NCBI GenBank assembly: GCA_032622095.1
Contig: CP136065.1
Coordinates: 62,043,094 to 62,107,093 of the forward strand
Source: Siphonodentalium dalli
Taxonomy: Eukaryota; Mollusca; Scaphopoda; Gadilida; Siphonodentaliidae
Length of the DNA stretch: 64,000 nt
Reading direction: 5' to 3'
Made by a program: the position numbers and the translations under genes. Under the pieces are notes generated by a model that was not told the DNA's origin, did not search any database, and was given only the letters and a program-made list of their open reading frames with translations. Below, piece by piece: positions 40,901-46,900 of this stretch. Every line of letters begins with the position of its first letter. The first letter of the stretch is position 1.

Positions 40901-43900
40901 TTTGAACTTGACCTGTGTTTTGGTGGGAGAAAGTAATATACCAAATTATCATTGAATCCGATAAGCTCTAGTAAAGTTATCATCCGGACAACAAATTTCA
41001 GGGATTTTCTAAGTCAAATTACGTCAAATAAAGGGCACAACTCCGGTGAAAATTGGCGAACGGAACCCAAATTCGAACTTGAGCTGTCTTTTCTCCTAAT
41101 AAACCCACATACCAAATTTGATTGAAATCGGTTCACTCTAGTTAAAGTTATCATCCGGACAACAAATTTCAGGGATTTTCTAAGTCAATTACATCAAAAA
41201 AGGGGCCATAACTCTCGCAAAAATTATCGGATTAAAACGAAATTCGGACTTGAGCTGTATTTTGATATTTGTAATCCATAAAAAAAACGGGTTTTGCGTA
41301 TAAACATTCCAAAATCGAGTTATCATCCAGAAACCAAAAAACATAAGAAAAACTGAATTTTCTGAGTCGAAAAGGGGCATAACTCTGCCAAAAATGGTCG
41401 GACATAACCCAAGTTCGAACTTGACCTGTGTTTTGGTGGGAGAAAGTAATATACCAAATTTGGATTCATTCCGATAAACTATACTAAAGTTATCATCCGG
41501 ACAACAAATTTCAAGGATTTTCTAAGTCAAAAAACGTTAAATAAGGGGCATAACTCCGGTGAAAATTGGCGGGCGGAACCCAAATTCGAACTTGAACTTA
41601 CTTTTCGGCTAATAAACCCACATACCAAATTTTACTAATTTTGGTTCACTCTAACTAAAGTTATCATCCGGACAACAGGTTAATGGACGCCCGGACGGAC
41701 AGACCAATACTATAATACGGCCTTTTTTTCAAAAGGCGTATAATAAAACGGCCATTTCCTACCATTGATAAGGAATCCTTCTGCAGTTAGATTATTTTTC
41801 GTATGTTATGCTTGTATTGCCTGAATGTCCCTCCTGATGAATAATAGACCATTCCAATGTATACTTTGATAACTTAATGGGAGATTCCATTCAGTAAAGA
41901 AAGGGTTAAACACCCTTTAGATCTTCAGTCAGAGTCGATTGTTAACCAATATTTCAATAATAAAAATATTATCATGTTATGTTATTTTTATCCATAGATA
42001 TGGACATGCCGGGTGCAGCGTTGCAGCGGAAAAGAAAGAGTCTCAAAACCTTGTTCACCTGGGGTTCCAAACTCCAGAAAAACCTCAAAAGGTCAGTTCC
42101 TATTTGAATTTTTGCTATTAACTTTTTCATGATGGGTGCTGCTGCACTGGTGTGACATTAAAGATCCCGTGCCAGTGCATTCTCTTATATATGCGAGGCT
42201 CTCATAGGGATCGAGCTTTCATATATAAGAGAATGTATTGGCTTACAAAGGTCAAGGTAAATATTTTTAGGCCAATGCAGGGTCCAAGCTAGGGGTTGAA
42301 AACAGGGAGAAGTGACTTCTCCATCTGGAAATTTTAGGGAGACTTCAGCCCAAAATATGGAGAAGTGGAGAGACTTAAGAAAAACATAAACACTTTAATT
42401 TTCAAATATCGATTTATTTATAACATCAATAAGCCTTCTAGCTTGGGGCCTGGGCCAATGTATTATGCAAAGTGTTACAAGGAATGCTTTATTTTGTTTT
42501 TAAGAAACAAGAAAATAATGTTCAGTGAGTGTCTTGATTACAGCCATTGCTGCTGAAAAAAACATGTCCCCCGTATCTGATCATAATCAACATTGTATGC
42601 ATTTTAGAGTTATTGTTTGTGACAAATCAGTGACAGTGCTGTTACAGTAGACAGTTACTGTACATTCTTTGGATTCTCATCATATCACTGGAGATTCAGA
42701 GAATAAGTGTTTTAATAATATATTTTTTTTAACAGGGGAGTCTATTTGTCCACTCTTCTCTACAACGAAGATAAAGTGCTGGTCACGTCGGAGGAGAGGC
42801 TGCCAACGGTGGAAGTTGACGAGAGCTTCAATAATCCAACAATTCACAATGAATTTCATTGGATGATGAAGGTAAAATATTAACCTTGTATTAACCATTT
42901 GTTACTGACTTTAATTTAGGGGAATATACAGTAATGCCCTAAGTAATCGACTCCTTAACCACAGAAGAATTATGGGTAACTTTTCAGGATTTAGTCGGAA
43001 ATATGGCTTGTTGCCATTCATCGGAAAGCTCTCACTGAGAGGCGATTAATTAGGGCATTACTGTAGTATATCAGTTAAAATAGTTATTGAGTAGTGCAAA
43101 AAATTCATAGCTTCTTAACCCTTTCATGACAGGAGCTGTGCTGGTGCCTCGTTAGATATCCTGTGCCAGTGCATTATTGTTAGGTCCATGTATTCCCTTA
43201 TATACAGTAATGCCCTAAATAATCGACTCCTTAACCACAGCAGAATTATGGGTAACTTTTCAGGATTTAGTCGGAAATATGGCTTGTTGCCATTCATCGG
43301 AAAGCTCTGTGAGAGCTTTCCGGTGAATGGCAACAAGCCATATTTCTGACTAAATCCTGAAAAGTTACCCATAATTCTGCTGTGGTTAAGGAGTCGATTA
43401 TTTAGGGCATTGCTATATGGGAGGCTCCCTAAGGGGGCGAGCTTATATAAGAGAATGCGTTGCCACAGGGTTTTCACAAAATTTCAAGAAGCTCCAGTCC
43501 AGCCATGGCAGGGTTAAGCTTCAAATTTGAAGGTTACATTCTCAAAAAGAGAATTCAATATTATCTACTTCAACTTAGTGAAGCGCATGGATTTATTCAT
43601 AGTGTTCTCTAACAGACCATTATAGATGTACAGTAATGCTCTAATTAATCAACTCCTTAACCACAGCAGAAATATTGGTGATTTTTCAGGATTTAGTCGG
43701 TAATATGGCTTGTTGCCATTCATCGGAAAGCCATATTACCGACTAAATCCTGAAAAATTACCCATAATTCTGCTGTGGTTAAGGAGTCAATTAATTAGGG
43801 CATTACTGTATTGGAAGAGGGATAACTCTACTTCCACACAGCACTAGTCTTGTGATGTGATTCTCTGTGATGTTATCATTTCTCTAATGTTGTCTCCTTC

Positions 43901-46900
43901 TCTTACAGATCGCTAATACATGGGAGGATGCTAAAGTGCTAAAACAGGATATATCCAATAAAAATTTAACAGGGTCAATGCAATTCCGGTGTCGATTCCT
44001 GCAAGCTGCTCTCACGATGCAGGTAAGATAAGTTCATAGACACATTATAGGGATCAGCTAAGAGGGCGACTTGGCAGACCGTACATCTTCTCCCTGAAGT
44101 GTGTCCCTTTTCCCTTTTTTTTGTCCTAGGGAGACCTCTTGCATATACCAGTATGCATATTTCAAAACAGCATATTTGAAGTGTATTTACTGATTATAAT
44201 GGTGTCTTTCTTCATTATAATTGTAAAATAAATCGGCTTTTGCATTGCATATTTTTACTTGAAGTACAGTAATGCCCTAAATAATCGACTCCTTAACCAC
44301 AGCAGAATTATGGGTAATCGGAAATATGGCTTGTTGCCATTCATCGGAAAACTCTCACAAGCCATATTTCCAACTAAATCCTGAAAAATTACCCATAATT
44401 CTGCTGTGGATAAGGAGTCGATTATTTAGGGCATTACTGTATATTGAATCACAGAAAGGTGATGATAGAGAGTAATAAGGAGAAGTTACTTCTCCCAATT
44501 AAAAACTCTAGGCTTGTCCCCGAGACACAATGGCTTATTTGTTTTTTTTTAAAAGCACCATTGTCCAGAAATACCGGATATTTTCGAAGTGACTGATTAA
44601 CCCGTATGAGTAGTTATCCTTTAGGAAATGTTCAGATAATATGATCAACAAACAACTTATTATCTGAAAATTTCCCACCAATGAATACGATTCCTACTGT
44701 ACTTTCTGTTATCTGCCGTTTGCTTTTATTACCTGGACATCCTCCAGATGAATAATAGACCCTTCCAATGCATACGTTTATGACTGAGTGGGAGAATCCA
44801 GTCACAATAGAAGGAGTTAATTGTGATGCTAGAGCACTCATCTATTGTTGTCACTTGTAAACTTTTTTGAAAAAATCTTTTTGGCTCCGCCCAAAAAAAT
44901 AAAATATTTCAGGAATTATACAAATGAAAAGTATTCATACTGTCCATCTTTCCATTCATTTGAAAAGTTGTCCAGATGCTAGCTTGATAATATTTTACAT
45001 AATTTTATGAAAGTTGGTTAATTTTTTATTAACAGTTTCATGATTTTTTCAGATACTAGAGTAGTAGTTCAATTGAGAGATATACCACCATATTTAAAAT
45101 TTATAAAGCTTAGTTAATTTTTTTCTGTTTTATATTAACAGCAAGCCCTCGGCCTGCAGGACCTAGGTCAGTTTTATCATAAGCCATTGAAGGACCCGAA
45201 TGGCAGTATCGTGCTGGTCACTGTTAATTATGTTAAAGAGATGAAGCATGTGAATCTTGCATCTGGGAAATGGACGGCAATCGAGAAACTGACCAAGAGG
45301 AATTCACTCTGTTCTCAGGACATCACTGATCCGTCGTCGGATCCAGTCATCCATTCCATCATGGTAGGTGAAATAATCAAACATTAACGGCAAACAATGA
45401 ATGACCAAAAATACAGTCTTGTTAAAACTAGACCATGTTTCATTTCAATCAACTAATGGTCTAGGGACTACCGTGGAATAAATTATTTCAAATGAGAGGA
45501 ATTGATTCATTGAAATTACTTAATAATTATTATCACTTTGTCACATATTCACAATCCCCACCCATTGTTACTAAATATAAGTATTATGGAAAGCAGAAGT
45601 GATGGAGAAATCAAGTCCGAATGAAAACAGCATGCGCGAAATCAAAATTCTTGACGTTGCAATTAAGAATGTATTTCAGAAAAAAGGCATTGATTCACTG
45701 AAACCAGAATAAGAGAATATTCTAAGAAGCTTATTTATCCACCGAAAAGACGTTTTAGCTATTCTATTTATGGATTATGGCCATTGTTATTAACACATGT
45801 GGGCATTGTCACACGTCAATCAAAACACTAAACAGCGCTTTATTTCGAAACATTAATATTCCACTGTCTCGTAACCTGTATATCAGATATGTCTGCAATG
45901 ATTCTATGTTTCTGCATTACAGGACATGATTTTACATCATCAGTCCAGCACTATTCCACTGGCTCGCGGCCTGTATATCGGATATGTGAAGCTGCAATGT
46001 TCCGTAGATCTCATCAGCCTACTCGTTCCTAAACGATGCCCAAACGTTCTTCCTTACGTCAAAATCAGAGACTGCCCAAATGTTTCAAGGTAAGTTATTA
46101 TTCAGAATCATTTTGTTATGAAATTTCAGCATATGCTAAATAAAGTTTGTAACAAAATATTATAAAGAGGGACACCTAGTGACTATTTGTAAATGCTGTT
46201 CAACTTACAGTAATGCCCTAAATAATCGACTCATTAACCACAGCAGGATTATGGGTAATTTTTCCGGAGCCATATTTCCGACTAAATCCTGAAAAATTGC
46301 CCATAATTCTGCTGTGGTAAGGAGATGATTATTTAGGGCATTACTGTATATTCTTGCATAGCTTCCTGTTATAGCTTTTTGTCCTGGAATTCTCTCTCCA
46401 TGTTAACTTAGAATCTCCATTTAGAAATATTCTCTATACATTTATCTTAATATTTAAACTTATTAACCATGGAAATTTTAACCTTTAACCCTTTACCCAA
46501 CAAACCGGCCAAAACCGGCCAAATAAAGCTTCAACAGCCTAAAATATCTTCGGTCTGTCTCAATAGAACCATACAAATATGGATATCATTGGAACCGGCT
46601 CATTGACCACATTGTGATGGTATAGTTATGCCCTGTGCCAATGCATTCTCTTATATATGCGACTCGACCATAGGTCGCCTCGCATATATAAGAGAATGCA
46701 TTGGCCTAAAAAAAATCTTTTTTTAACACTTTTTACCATTTTTTTTACATTCTTTAACAATTTTATAATTTTTAATCTGTTAAGCCAATGCATTCTCTTA
46801 TATATGCGAGGCGACCTATGGTCGACTCGCATATATAAGAGAATGCATTGGCACAGGGCCCTTCTGTTGGGTAAAGGGTTAACAAATCATAAACATCTAT

